DNA from: Bradyrhizobium sp. AZCC 2262
GTDB lineage: Bacteria > Pseudomonadota > Alphaproteobacteria > Rhizobiales > Xanthobacteraceae
Direction: 5' to 3'
Assembly (NCBI RefSeq): GCF_036924535.1
Contig: NZ_JAZHRT010000001.1
Coordinates: forward strand, 8,742,001 to 8,806,000
DNA length: 64,000 nt
The notes below the pieces were generated by a model that saw only the letters and a program-made list of their open reading frames with translations, was not told where the DNA came from and did no database searches. Positions 53,363 to 61,596 of this stretch are shown here, in pieces. How positions within the stretch are numbered: the first letter of the stretch is position 1; the number at the start of each line of letters is the position of its first letter. Position numbers and translations under genes: made by a program.

Positions 53363-54442
53363 ATGAGTGAGACAAGCCCGTCAGTCGAACTACTGGAGCC
53401 GGTCGCGGACGTCGGCGGCGCCGCGCAGCCGCTGCTGCAGGTCACCGGCCTCACCAAACATTTCCCGGTGCGGGGCGATCTGTTCAGCCCCCGCAAAACC
53501 GTGCGCGCGGTCGATGATGTGTCCTTCTCCATCGCCAAGGGCGAAACCGTGGGCATCGTCGGCGAATCCGGCTGCGGCAAGTCGACCACGGCGCGGCTGT
53601 TGATGCACCTGATGAAGCGCGACGCCGGCGACATCGTCTATGATGGTATGCAGGTCGGCCGCGCGCTCTCGCTGCGTGAACTGCGCCGCGGCATGCAGAT
53701 GGTGTTTCAGGACAGCTACGCCTCGCTCAACCCGCGCCTGACCATCGAAGAGTCGATCGCGTTCGGCCCAAAAGTTCACGGCATGGCTGATGGTACCGCG
53801 CGCACGCTGGCGCGCGAACTGCTCGGCAAGGTCGGCTTGCGGCCCGAAACGTTTGCCAACCGCTATCCGCATGAGATTTCCGGTGGCCAGCGTCAGCGCG
53901 TCAACATCGCGCGTGCCTTGGCGCTGTCGCCGCGGCTCGTGATCCTCGATGAAGCCGTCTCGGCGCTGGACAAATCGGTCGAAGCGCAGGTGCTGAATCT
54001 GCTGGCCGATCTCAAGCGCGAATTCGGCCTTACATACTTGTTCATCAGCCACGACCTCAACGTGGTGCGTTACATCTCGGACCGCGTGCTGGTGATGTAT
54101 CTCGGCGAAGTCGTCGAACTCGGCCCCGTGGACCAGGTCTGGGACGCGCCGGCGCACCCCTATACGCGGGCGCTGTTGGCGGCGATGCCGTCGTCCGATC
54201 CAGACAATCGCACCGAGACGCCGCCGATTTCGGGCGATCCACCGAATCCGATCGACCCGCCGTCCGGTTGCCGGTTTCACACCCGCTGTCCGTTTGCGGA
54301 GCCGCTCTGCGCAAATGCGACGCCAAAGCTCAGCGATCTCGATACAATGGGCCATCAGGCGGCGTGCTACATGGCCATTGCTGGCTCCGGGCACAGCCGC
54401 GCGCCGGCCAAACAAGACGACAAGGGAGCAAGTGCCGCATGA
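53363..54442 (+). CDS. oligopeptide-type ABC transporter ATPase (DppF/OppF-like)
   Basis: A 359-residue ATPase. Walker [35 protein letters not shown], signature [20 protein letters not shown], Walker [21 protein letters not shown], switch [12 protein letters not shown], and the C-terminal oligopeptide-transporter extension with [16 protein letters not shown] and [14 protein letters not shown], whose cysteines bind an iron-sulfur cluster in relatives. It overlaps the small DUF4089-like gene by four bases. Confidence 0.93.
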   Translation: MSETSPSVELLEPVADVGGAAQPLLQVTGLTKHFPVRGDLFSPRKTVRAVDDVSFSIAKGETVGIVGESGCGKSTTARLLMHLMKRDAGDIVYDGMQVGRALSLRELRRGMQMVFQDSYASLNPRLTIEESIAFGPKVHGMADGTARTLARELLGKVGLRPETFANRYPHEISGGQRQRVNIARALALSPRLVILDEAVSALDKSVEAQVLNLLADLKREFGLTYLFISHDLNVVRYISDRVLVMYLGEVVELGPVDQVWDAPAHPYTRALLAAMPSSDPDNRTETPPISGDPPNPIDPPSGCRFHTRCPFAEPLCANATPKLSDLDTMGHQAACYMAIAGSGHSRAPAKQDDKGASAA

Positions 54443-54636
54443 CAAGACCCGATCCCAAGCAGGTCAAGGCAATGACCGATGTCGCCGGCGTGCCGCAGGA
54501 TTCTGAAGTCGCCGCGCGGATCGCCAATTCCATCGGCCCGGCCTTTGACGGCTTCGCGCCCGTTAGCGGCACGCTGCCGATGGATCTCGAGCCAGCGAGC
54601 TTTCTCCTGGTGCAGCGCGCGAGGGTGTCGAAATGA
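54439..54636 (+). CDS. small amidase partner subunit, AtzG-like (DUF4089)
   Basis: ATG at 54439 overlaps the ATPase stop (ATGA), and its own stop overlaps the amidase start, so translation is coupled on both sides. The 65-residue product begins [20 protein letters not shown] and ends with the motif GTLPMDLEPASFLLVQRA, which fits the C-terminal pattern of AtzG-type, GatC-like helpers. In the cyanuric-acid pathway AtzG forms a transamidosome-like complex with the amidase AtzE and stabilises it. Its size and fixed place before an amidase make the call good. Confidence 0.8.
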   Translation: MTRPDPKQVKAMTDVAGVPQDSEVAARIANSIGPAFDGFAPVSGTLPMDLEPASFLLVQRARVSK

Positions 54637-56045
54637 GCGGCGAACCGGCCTTGATGTCGCTGGTCGCGGTCGCCAAGGCGATCGCCGGCAAGAAATTTTC
54701 TTCGCGCGAGGTCACGCAGTCCTGTCTCGACCGGATCGCGCAATGGCAGCCGCGCGTCAACGCCTTTATGTCGATCGAGGCGGATGAGGCGCTCGCGGCC
54801 GCGGACGCGGCCGACGCCGCGCTTGCCAAGGGCAAGCTTTCCGGCCCGCTGCACGGCGTGCCGCTGGCGCACAAGGACATGTATTACGACGCCGGCAAGG
54901 TCGTGACCTGCGGCTCCAAGATTCGCCGCGATTTCGTGGCGACGACGACCTCCACGGCATTGCAGCGGCTGAAGGACGCCGGCACCGTCAGGCTCGGCTC
55001 GCTGCAGATGGTAGAATTCGCCTATGGGCCGACCGGCCATAATCCGCACTACGGCGCGGTGCGCAACCCCTGGAACGTCGATCACATCACCGGCGGTTCG
55101 TCGTCCGGTTCGGGATCGGCGGTCGCGGCCCGGCTGACCTTTGCGGCGCTGGGCTCCGATACCGGAGGCTCGATCCGGATGCCCGCGCATTTCTGCGGCG
55201 TCACCGGCTTCAAGACCACGGTCGGCCTGATCAGCCGCGCCGGTGCGATGCCCTTGTCGCAGTCGCTCGATACGGTCGGACCGCTCGCGCAAACGGTTGA
55301 AGATTGCGCGCTGCTCGTGGGCCTGATGGCGGGTGCCGATCCTGAGGATCCGACCACGTCGTCACTGCCGGTGCCGAACTACATGGCCGCGACCACGGGC
55401 TCGCTCAAGGGCCTCAAGATCGGCGTGCCGACCACCTTCTATGTCGATGATCTCGATTCCGAAGTGGCGCGGGTGCTCGACGAGACCATCGCCACGCTGA
55501 GACGCGAGGGCGCCGAGATCGTCAAGGTCGAACTGCCGGACCAGCGCCAGCTCACCGCCGCCTGCCAGATCGTGCTCGCCACCGAAGCCGCCGCCTTCCA
55601 CAAGCGCTGGATGATCGAGCGGCCGCAGGATTACGGCGCGCAGGTTTTGATGCGCTTACAGAACGGGCTAGCGATTCCAGGCGTGACCTATCTCGAAGCG
55701 ATGCGCTGGCGCGGGCCGGCGCTTGCCGCCTACCTCGCGGCGGTGGAAGGCACCGATGCCGTGATCGCACCGGTGGCGCCAATGCCGGCGGTGACGATTG
55801 CCGAGAGCGATGTCGGCAACAGCCTCGATGCGGAGGCCGTGATCCAGCGGATCACGAAGTTCACGCGCCCGATCAACTACCTTGGCCTGCCGTCGCTCTC
55901 GATTCCCACGGGCTTCACCAGGAGTGGCCTGCCGGTTGGCATGCAGTTGATCGGCCGCGCCTTCGATGAGGCCGGGCTGGTGCGGATCGGCGCGGCGTTC
56001 CAGCGCGCCACGGATTATCACCAAAGAGTACCCAAGTTGGCATGA
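54633..56045 (+). CDS. amidase signature enzyme (AtzE/GatA-like)
   Basis: A 470-residue amidase with the Lys-Ser-Ser triad: Lys81 in PLAHKDMYY, the cis-serine in GGSSSGSGSAVAARL (from residue 154) and the nucleophile Ser180 in GSDTGGSIRMP. Length is normal. The preceding DUF4089-like partner points to the AtzE branch, acting on a carboxyamide or ureido compound and releasing ammonia. It lies inside an ABC importer operon, so substrate uptake and hydrolysis are joined. Cytoplasmic; no signal peptide. True substrate unknown. Confidence 0.92.
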   Translation: MSGEPALMSLVAVAKAIAGKKFSSREVTQSCLDRIAQWQPRVNAFMSIEADEALAAADAADAALAKGKLSGPLHGVPLAHKDMYYDAGKVVTCGSKIRRDFVATTTSTALQRLKDAGTVRLGSLQMVEFAYGPTGHNPHYGAVRNPWNVDHITGGSSSGSGSAVAARLTFAALGSDTGGSIRMPAHFCGVTGFKTTVGLISRAGAMPLSQSLDTVGPLAQTVEDCALLVGLMAGADPEDPTTSSLPVPNYMAATTGSLKGLKIGVPTTFYVDDLDSEVARVLDETIATLRREGAEIVKVELPDQRQLTAACQIVLATEAAAFHKRWMIERPQDYGAQVLMRLQNGLAIPGVTYLEAMRWRGPALAAYLAAVEGTDAVIAPVAPMPAVTIAESDVGNSLDAEAVIQRITKFTRPINYLGLPSLSIPTGFTRSGLPVGMQLIGRAFDEAGLVRIGAAFQRATDYHQRVPKLA

Positions 56046-57025
56046 GCAACCTCGTCGAAATCCGCGACCTCAACATCCGCTTTACCGGCGAGCGTACGGT
56101 TCACGCCGTCAACGATATCTCGCTCTCGCTCGGCGAGGGCGAGGTGCTCGGCCTGCTCGGCGAATCCGGCTCGGGCAAGAGCGTGACCCTGCGCGCGCTG
56201 ATGCGGCTGTTGCCCCGGAAGCGGACGCAGATTGCGGGTACGGTAAACGTATTGGGCCGCGACGTGCTGGCGATGAACGAAGAAGAGCTTTCGGCGTTCC
56301 GCGGCCAGACCGTCTCGATGATTTTTCAGGAACCCGCGCTGGCGCTCGATCCCGTCTACACAATCGGCCACCAGATCGCGGAAAGCGTGATGCGCCATGA
56401 AGGCAAGAGCCAGAAGGAGGCGACCGCGCGCGCATTGGAAATGCTTGAAGTGGTGCGCATTCCCTCCGCCAAGCGCCGGCTGGACGCCTATCCGCATGAA
56501 ATGAGCGGCGGCATGCGGCAGCGCGCGATGATCGCGCTTGCGCTGGCCTGCAAGCCAAAGATCCTCTTGGCCGACGAACCCACCACGGCGCTGGACGCCA
56601 CCGTGCAGATCCAGATCCTGTTGCTGCTGCGCGAACTGCAGCGCGAGTTCGGCATGTCCGTGATTTTCGTGACCCACGACATCGGCGTCGCCATCGAAAT
56701 CTGCGACCGTGTCGCCGTCATGTATGCCGGCCAGATCGTGGAGCAGGGCCGCTTGCGTGACATCGTGCGTACGCCGGTTCACCCCTATGCCAAGGGTTTG
56801 CTCGCCTCGACCGTCCACGGCGCCAAACGCGGCCAGCGGCTGGAGACCATCCCGGGCACGCCGCCCTCGCTCGACAAGGCGCCTGCAAGCTGCTCCTTCG
56901 CGCCGCGCTGCGCGGTGGCAGAGCCGCGCTGCAGCGAGGGATTGCCGCCCAATGTGCAGGTATCGCCGGATCGAACCGCGCGATGTGTGCTGGCGGTGCG
57001 GGCTGAAGTTTCTGCGGCGACCTGA
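56042..57025 (+). CDS. oligopeptide-type ABC transporter ATPase (DppD/OppD-like)
   Basis: A 327-residue ATPase starting four bases inside the amidase gene. Walker A GESGSGKSVTLRAL, VSMIFQEPALALDPVYTIGH, signature EMSGGMRQRAMIALALACKP, Walker B ILLADEPTTALDATVQIQIL and VTHDIGVAIEI. The C-terminus has TPVHPYAKGLLASTVHG and a cysteine-bearing CSFAPRCAVAEPRC region. It pairs with the DppF-like ATPase to drive the two permeases. Last gene of the operon, followed by a palindromic repeat. Confidence 0.93.
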   Translation: MSNLVEIRDLNIRFTGERTVHAVNDISLSLGEGEVLGLLGESGSGKSVTLRALMRLLPRKRTQIAGTVNVLGRDVLAMNEEELSAFRGQTVSMIFQEPALALDPVYTIGHQIAESVMRHEGKSQKEATARALEMLEVVRIPSAKRRLDAYPHEMSGGMRQRAMIALALACKPKILLADEPTTALDATVQIQILLLLRELQREFGMSVIFVTHDIGVAIEICDRVAVMYAGQIVEQGRLRDIVRTPVHPYAKGLLASTVHGAKRGQRLETIPGTPPSLDKAPASCSFAPRCAVAEPRCSEGLPPNVQVSPDRTARCVLAVRAEVSAAT

Positions 57026-57081
57026 CTTTCGAGACAGGAACTTTGACTGTGATGATCGGAGCCGCGCACGCGCGCTATCCC

Positions 57082-57182
57082 CGTCATCCTGAGGAGCCGC
57101 GAAGCGGCGTCTCGAAGGACGACGGCCCCAAGCCGGGCCGTTCATCCTTCGAGGCTCGCTACGCTCGCGCCTCAGGATGACG
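57082..57182. repeat. palindromic repeat (CGTCATCCTGAGGAGC family)
   Basis: Left arm CGTCATCCTGAGGAGCCGCG, right arm CGCGCCTCAGGATGACG, with inner TCGAAGGAC / ATCCTTCGA and GGCCCC / GGGCC pairs, so the element folds as one long stem. It lies at the end of the amide-uptake operon between convergent genes. A fragment (ATCCTTCGAGACGC) recurs near 62933. Confidence 0.72.
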
Positions 57183-57217
57183 GATTTGAATGTCGGCTCA
57201 ACCTAAGCGATTTCGCT

Positions 57218-57457
57218 CTACCCACCAATCCCCGGATCGGCCCAGCTCTCGATCTGCGCCGGTCCCACGATCTGTTTCGGCTGATGGGGATTGAGCGTGC
57301 CCGCGCTGGCGGACCAGCCCTTGGCCAGGATCTGCATCGCAAAAAGCTTGGCGTCGATTTCCGATTTGAAGGTGCGGGTCGAGCGGGCCATGCTCTCCGC
57401 GGTATCGTCCGTCTTGTCCGGACCAAAAGTCACATACCAAATGTCGCCGTGTTTCAT
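57218..57457 (-). CDS. small conserved hypothetical protein (79 aa)
   Basis: Annotated from the ATG at 57457 (MKHGDIWYVTFGPDKTDDTA); a TTG at 57544 would add 29 residues but has no clear RBS. The core TRTFKSEIDAKLFAMQILAK followed by AGTLNPHQPKQIVGPAQIESW matches a family of short Bradyrhizobium proteins with an AGT[IL]NPH motif. No signal or membrane segment. Function unknown. Convergent with the amide-uptake operon and divergent from the YeaQ-like gene. Confidence 0.65.
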   Translation of the reverse strand: MKHGDIWYVTFGPDKTDDTAESMARSTRTFKSEIDAKLFAMQILAKGWSASAGTLNPHQPKQIVGPAQIESWADPGIGG

Positions 57458-57596
57458 GGTGACATAACGCGGGTGACGTAAAAAAGTTTCACTTCGCAGG
57501 CGAAGTTGGACGGCGCGCGGATTGCGGCTCGTCACATCGGACAATAATGCGATAGGCTGTCACCCGGCCAGCGTGGCAAACCCTGGGGGACGTCAG

Positions 57597-57866
57597 ATGT
57601 ATATTTCCAACGAAGGCATTCTCGTTGTTCTGTTTGTCGGACTGGTGGCCGGCTGGCTGGCCGGCAAGATCGTCCGCGGCACCGGCTTCGGCATTATTGG
57701 CGACATCCTGGTCGGCATCGCCGGCGCGCTGCTCGCCAGCCTGCTGTTTCCCAAGCTCGGCATTCGTATCGGCAGCGGACTGGTGTCGGAGATCGTCTAC
57801 TCTACCATCGGCGCCGTCATATTGCTGCTGATCGTGCGGCTGATCCGTACTGGCGGGCGAATGTAG
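57597..57866 (+). CDS. GlsB/YeaQ/YmgE-family small membrane protein (89 aa)
   Basis: ATG at 57597 follows GGGGGACGTCAG. Three membrane helices: ILVVLFVGLVAGWLAGKIV, GIIGDILVGIAGALLASLLF and VYSTIGAVILLLIVRLI. The glycine motifs GWLAGKIVRGTGFG and GDILVGIAGA define the transglycosylase-associated / stress-response family. The exact job is not known; members are often induced by envelope or osmotic stress. Monocistronic, convergent with a LysR gene. Confidence 0.92.
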   Translation: MYISNEGILVVLFVGLVAGWLAGKIVRGTGFGIIGDILVGIAGALLASLLFPKLGIRIGSGLVSEIVYSTIGAVILLLIVRLIRTGGRM

Positions 57867-57872
57867 CGAGCG

Positions 57873-58805
57873 CTATTTCGCGCGGCCAACCGCCTCCACG
57901 ATCCAGCGCCGGACGGCAGCGATCCGGCGGTCGCGTGCCTGCTCGGTGCGGGAGACGAGGTAGATCGTCTCGCTATGGCGGGCCTCGAACGCAAAGGGCG
58001 CGACCAGTTTTTTCCCGAAGCCCGGCCGCGCCTCGATCAGCGGCGACATTCCCAAGGTGACGCCGAGCCCCTGTTCGGCAGCCTCAAGCATCGCCGGCAC
58101 GCTGTCGAGCCAGAGATGGCCGCGCGGGGTGAGATGTTGAAGGCAGGCCTCCTTGAGCCATGCCGGCCAGGCGCGCGGTTGCGTCGTCAGATGAATCAGA
58201 ACCTGGTGTGACAAATCTTCCGGCTGTTTCAGTCCACCTTTGACCAGCGCGGGCGCGCAGACGGGCAGACCCTTCACCGCGACCAGCGGTTCGAACTTCA
58301 GTCCCGTCGAATGCTCTCGGCCATAGCGGATCGCAACATCGACGCGGGAAGCATTGAAGTCGGCATATTGATGCGTGGCCTCGATGCGCAGCGTCAGTCC
58401 CGGGTTGCGCCGCTTGAATTCCGGCAGCGCCGGGATCAGCACGGCGGAGGTGAAGAACGGCAGCGAACTGATCCAGAGTTCGGCGTGCGCATCGCGGCGA
58501 TGTCGCAGCATGTCGCGGCCTGCGTCCTGCAGCGCCGCCAGCGCGGCCGAGACTTTTGCGAAATAACGCTCGCCATCGGCCGTCAGCCGCACCGAACGCG
58601 CGCCGCGCACGAACAGTTTGGTGCCGAACTGCTCTTCCAGCCCGCGGATCTGATGGCTGATCGCGGACGGGCTGAGCGAGAGGTCACGCGCTGCGCGGCG
58701 AAAGCTCAGCTGCGAAGCGGCGCGCTCGAACGCCAGCAAGGCGGTCAGGGGCGGGATCGCGCGCAGTGGCGAAAGCGGCGCTTCCGAGAGTTGAGCGGTA
58801 CTCAT
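57873..58805 (-). CDS. LysR-family transcriptional regulator (GcvA-like)
   Basis: The start at 58805 (MSTAQLSEAPLSPLRAIPPL) is preferred because the helix-turn-helix begins soon after; ATG at 58838 is an alternative with GCGGAAG upstream. The winged helix reads ALLAFERAASQLSFRRAARD, then LSLSPSAISHQIRGLEEQFG-TKLF, which is typical of the GcvA subgroup. The effector domain extends to about residue 300. It is divergent from the thioesterase-like gene with about 75 bases between, so that gene is the probable target. Confidence 0.88.
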   Translation of the reverse strand: MSTAQLSEAPLSPLRAIPPLTALLAFERAASQLSFRRAARDLSLSPSAISHQIRGLEEQFGTKLFVRGARSVRLTADGERYFAKVSAALAALQDAGRDMLRHRRDAHAELWISSLPFFTSAVLIPALPEFKRRNPGLTLRIEATHQYADFNASRVDVAIRYGREHSTGLKFEPLVAVKGLPVCAPALVKGGLKQPEDLSHQVLIHLTTQPRAWPAWLKEACLQHLTPRGHLWLDSVPAMLEAAEQGLGVTLGMSPLIEARPGFGKKLVAPFAFEARHSETIYLVSRTEQARDRRIAAVRRWIVEAVGRAK

Positions 58806-58879
58806 CTGAGGTGAGGAAATCCCTTTTGTGATGGGCATTAGCTTCCGCCAGACTGGCCTAACGTTCAACATTCTTCATC

Positions 58880-59710
58880 TTGGATATCGCACCCGTGGCC
58901 ATCTTCGAGCCCGTCGGCCCCCATCGCTGGCAACCCACCGCACTTGCCGCCGGCCCCTTTGCGGGCCTGCAGGGCGGGGCGGTCGCAAGCCTGCTGACAG
59001 CCGAAATCGAGGCGCTGGCGGAGCAGCGGAAATGGGGCACGGCGATCACCTCGTCGGCCTGGTTCCTGCGGCCGACCCCGATGACAGTTTTGCGTACTGG
59101 GCTGTCGGTCGTGGCCGAGGGCGGCCGCGTCAGTGTGGTCGACAACACGCTCTGGCCCGACGGCGAGGACCAGCCCAGCGCCACCGTGCGGGTGACGTTG
59201 TCGCGGGAACGCGCGGTCGAAGTATCCGGCTTTGCCGAGCCCGCGAGCGATGCCGCCGATCCCACCCGGTTTCCGGTGCGCACCCGGCAGGCGGCGCATG
59301 GCCGGCCCTGGTTCATGGATGCCATGGAGGCCCGCGAGGGTGGCGGCGTCGCCTGGTTTCGCATGAACCAGGCGATCATCGACGGCGCCGGACCCATGTC
59401 GAGCCTGCCGCTGTCCTCGGTGCTCGGCCCGGCGGACTGGACCCATGGCATCGCCCGGCCATTTAGGGATGTGGTGGCGGATCCGAACCCGAATCTGACG
59501 GTTCAATTGTTTCGCCGGCCGGAAGGCCGATGGATCGGCATTCGCGCGCAAGCCAAATGGCGGCCGGCAGGCGGCCTGGGTGCGGGAAGCGGCGTCCTGC
59601 TCGATATCAACGGCGAGATCGGCCGGGTCTCGATGTCGGTGATTCTGGTGCCGTTTCCGGGCAGCCCGAAGCCCGAATCCGCCGCGGGGCCGGCGCCGGC
59701 GTCAAATTAG
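58880..59710 (+). CDS. thioesterase-like double hot-dog protein
   Basis: The start is uncertain: TTG at 58880 or GTG at 58895. The 276-residue protein has two hot-dog-like halves: GPFAGLQGGAVASLLTAEIE and TAITSSAWFLRPTPMTVLRT, then WFRMNQAIIDGAGPMSSLPL. The first motif corresponds to the HGGxxAALL-type helix of TesB-like acyl-CoA thioesterases, with Gln in place of His. Probably hydrolyses a CoA thioester or binds one in the cytoplasm. Likely regulated by the divergent LysR gene. Confidence 0.75.
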   Translation: MDIAPVAIFEPVGPHRWQPTALAAGPFAGLQGGAVASLLTAEIEALAEQRKWGTAITSSAWFLRPTPMTVLRTGLSVVAEGGRVSVVDNTLWPDGEDQPSATVRVTLSRERAVEVSGFAEPASDAADPTRFPVRTRQAAHGRPWFMDAMEAREGGGVAWFRMNQAIIDGAGPMSSLPLSSVLGPADWTHGIARPFRDVVADPNPNLTVQLFRRPEGRWIGIRAQAKWRPAGGLGAGSGVLLDINGEIGRVSMSVILVPFPGSPKPESAAGPAPASN

Positions 59711-59790
59711 CTGCCCAAAGGCGCGACTTCCGTCTCTACCCGCTTCATGGCGGTGAACTGGATGAAGGTTAACGTGACTTAAAATGGACG

Positions 59791-61596
59791 GTGTCCGAAA
59801 ACATCGGTAAAACCGGCACGTACCTTATCCGTTTGAAGAGATACGCATTAATGGCAGCCGCTCCCGGCGTCCGGCGTTCCGAACTCGGTGAAGCGTTGCG
59901 CGCCTGTCGCAGCGCCTTTATCGGCGTCGGCGTCATGAGTTGCATGATCAATCTGCTGTACCTTACCGGCTCGATTTTCATGCTGGAGGTCTACGACCGC
60001 GTGCTGCCGAGCCGCAGCGTGCCGACCCTGGTCGGCCTGGTGATTCTCGCCGGCGGCCTCTACATCGCCCAAGGCGGCCTCGATCTGCTCCGCGGTCGCA
60101 TTCTCGGCCGCATTGGAACCGCGCTCGACGAAGCCCTCAACACGCGCGTGTTCGAAACCGTGGTACGGCTGCCGCTATTGGTAGGCAGCCGCAACGAGGG
60201 CCTGCAGCCGCTGCGCGACCTCGACAATGTCAGGTCGTTTCTCGGCAGCATGGGGCCGGGCGCGTTCTTCGATCTGCCGTGGTTGCCTTTCTATCTCGCG
60301 ATCTGCTTTGCGTTTCACTGGCTGCTCGGCGTCACGGCCTTGGCGGGCGCTATCGTTCTGGTGACGCTGACCTTGATCACCGAGTTCCTGTCGCGCACGC
60401 CGGCAAAGGAGGCGATGACGCTGGCCGCGCGGCGCAATGACCTCGCCGCCACCAGCCGGCGCAACGCCGAGGTGTTGGTCGCGATGGGCATGTCCGGACG
60501 CCTGACCAGGCGCTGGAGCGAGGCCAATGAGATCTATCTGGCGGGTAATCAGCGCGCCAGTGACGTCGCCGGTGGTCTTGGTGCCGTCGCAAAAGTCTTG
60601 CGCATGATGCTGCAATCGGCGGTGCTCGCGGTCGGCGCCTATCTCGTGATCCACCAGGAAGCCACCGCCGGCATCATCATCGCGGGCTCGATCCTGAGCG
60701 CACGCGCGCTGGCGCCGGTCGATCTCGCGATCGCCCACTGGAAAGGTTTCGTCGCCGCGCGCCAGAGCTGGCATCGTCTGTCCAAGCTGTTGCAGCAAAT
60801 GCCGGCGGCGAATGAACAGACGCTGTTGCAGGCGCCGTCGAAGCGGCTGTCGGTCGAGGCCGTCAGCATCGCACCCCCGGGCGATCAGCGCGTCATCGTC
60901 CAGGATGTCAACTTCGCCGCCGAGGCCGGCACCGGCATTGGCGTGATCGGTCCGAGCGGTTCCGGCAAGTCGTCGCTGGTGCGCGCGCTGGTCGGTGTCT
61001 GGATGCCGGTCCGCGGCAAGGTACGGCTCGATGGTGCTGCGCTCGACCAGTGGTCGTCGGACGTGCTCGGTCGCCACGTCGGCTATCTGCCGCAGGACGT
61101 CGAATTGTTCGCCGGCACCGTGGCGCAGAACATCAGCCGCTTCGACGCGGAAGCGAAGTCGGACGCGATCATCGCCGCCGCCAAGGAAGCCGGCGTGCAT
61201 GACATGATCATCAAGATGCGCGAGGGCTACGATACCCAGATCGGCGAGCAGGGCACGGCACTTTCGGCCGGTCAGGCCCAGCGCGTGGCGCTGGCGCGGG
61301 CGCTTTACGGCAATCCGTTCCTGATCGTGCTCGACGAGCCGAATTCCAATCTCGATAGCGAGGGCGACGAGGCACTGACGCGTGCGGTGCGCGGCGCGCG
61401 CGAGCGCGGCGCCATCGTGGTCGTGGTGGCGCACCGGCCGATCGGCATCGAGGCGGTCGATCAATTGCTGGTGCTGAAGGACGGCCGCATGCAGGCGTTC
61501 GGTCCGAAGGAGACCGTGCTCGGCCAGGTGCTGCAGCGGGTCCCGTCGCCGCCGCCGATCAAGATCGTGTCCGAAGCGGGAGCGAAGAAATCATGA
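59791..61596 (+). CDS. type I secretion system ABC transporter (PrtD/HlyB-like)
   Basis: GTG start at 59791. A 601-residue half-transporter: membrane helices include SAFIGVGVMSCMINLLYLTG and SIFMLEVYDRVLPSRSVPTL (a PrtD hallmark), then four more to about residue 305. The nucleotide-binding domain has Walker A GPSGSGKSSL (about 387), YLPQDVELFAGTVAQNISRF, signature LSAGQAQRVALARALYG and Walker B LIVLDEPNSNLDSEG. There is no C39-peptidase domain, fitting RTX-type cargo. It overlaps the HlyD-like gene by four bases. The giant RTX protein at 39301 is the natural cargo, though 15 kb away. Confidence 0.92.
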   Translation: MSENIGKTGTYLIRLKRYALMAAAPGVRRSELGEALRACRSAFIGVGVMSCMINLLYLTGSIFMLEVYDRVLPSRSVPTLVGLVILAGGLYIAQGGLDLLRGRILGRIGTALDEALNTRVFETVVRLPLLVGSRNEGLQPLRDLDNVRSFLGSMGPGAFFDLPWLPFYLAICFAFHWLLGVTALAGAIVLVTLTLITEFLSRTPAKEAMTLAARRNDLAATSRRNAEVLVAMGMSGRLTRRWSEANEIYLAGNQRASDVAGGLGAVAKVLRMMLQSAVLAVGAYLVIHQEATAGIIIAGSILSARALAPVDLAIAHWKGFVAARQSWHRLSKLLQQMPAANEQTLLQAPSKRLSVEAVSIAPPGDQRVIVQDVNFAAEAGTGIGVIGPSGSGKSSLVRALVGVWMPVRGKVRLDGAALDQWSSDVLGRHVGYLPQDVELFAGTVAQNISRFDAEAKSDAIIAAAKEAGVHDMIIKMREGYDTQIGEQGTALSAGQAQRVALARALYGNPFLIVLDEPNSNLDSEGDEALTRAVRGARERGAIVVVVAHRPIGIEAVDQLLVLKDGRMQAFGPKETVLGQVLQRVPSPPPIKIVSEAGAKKS

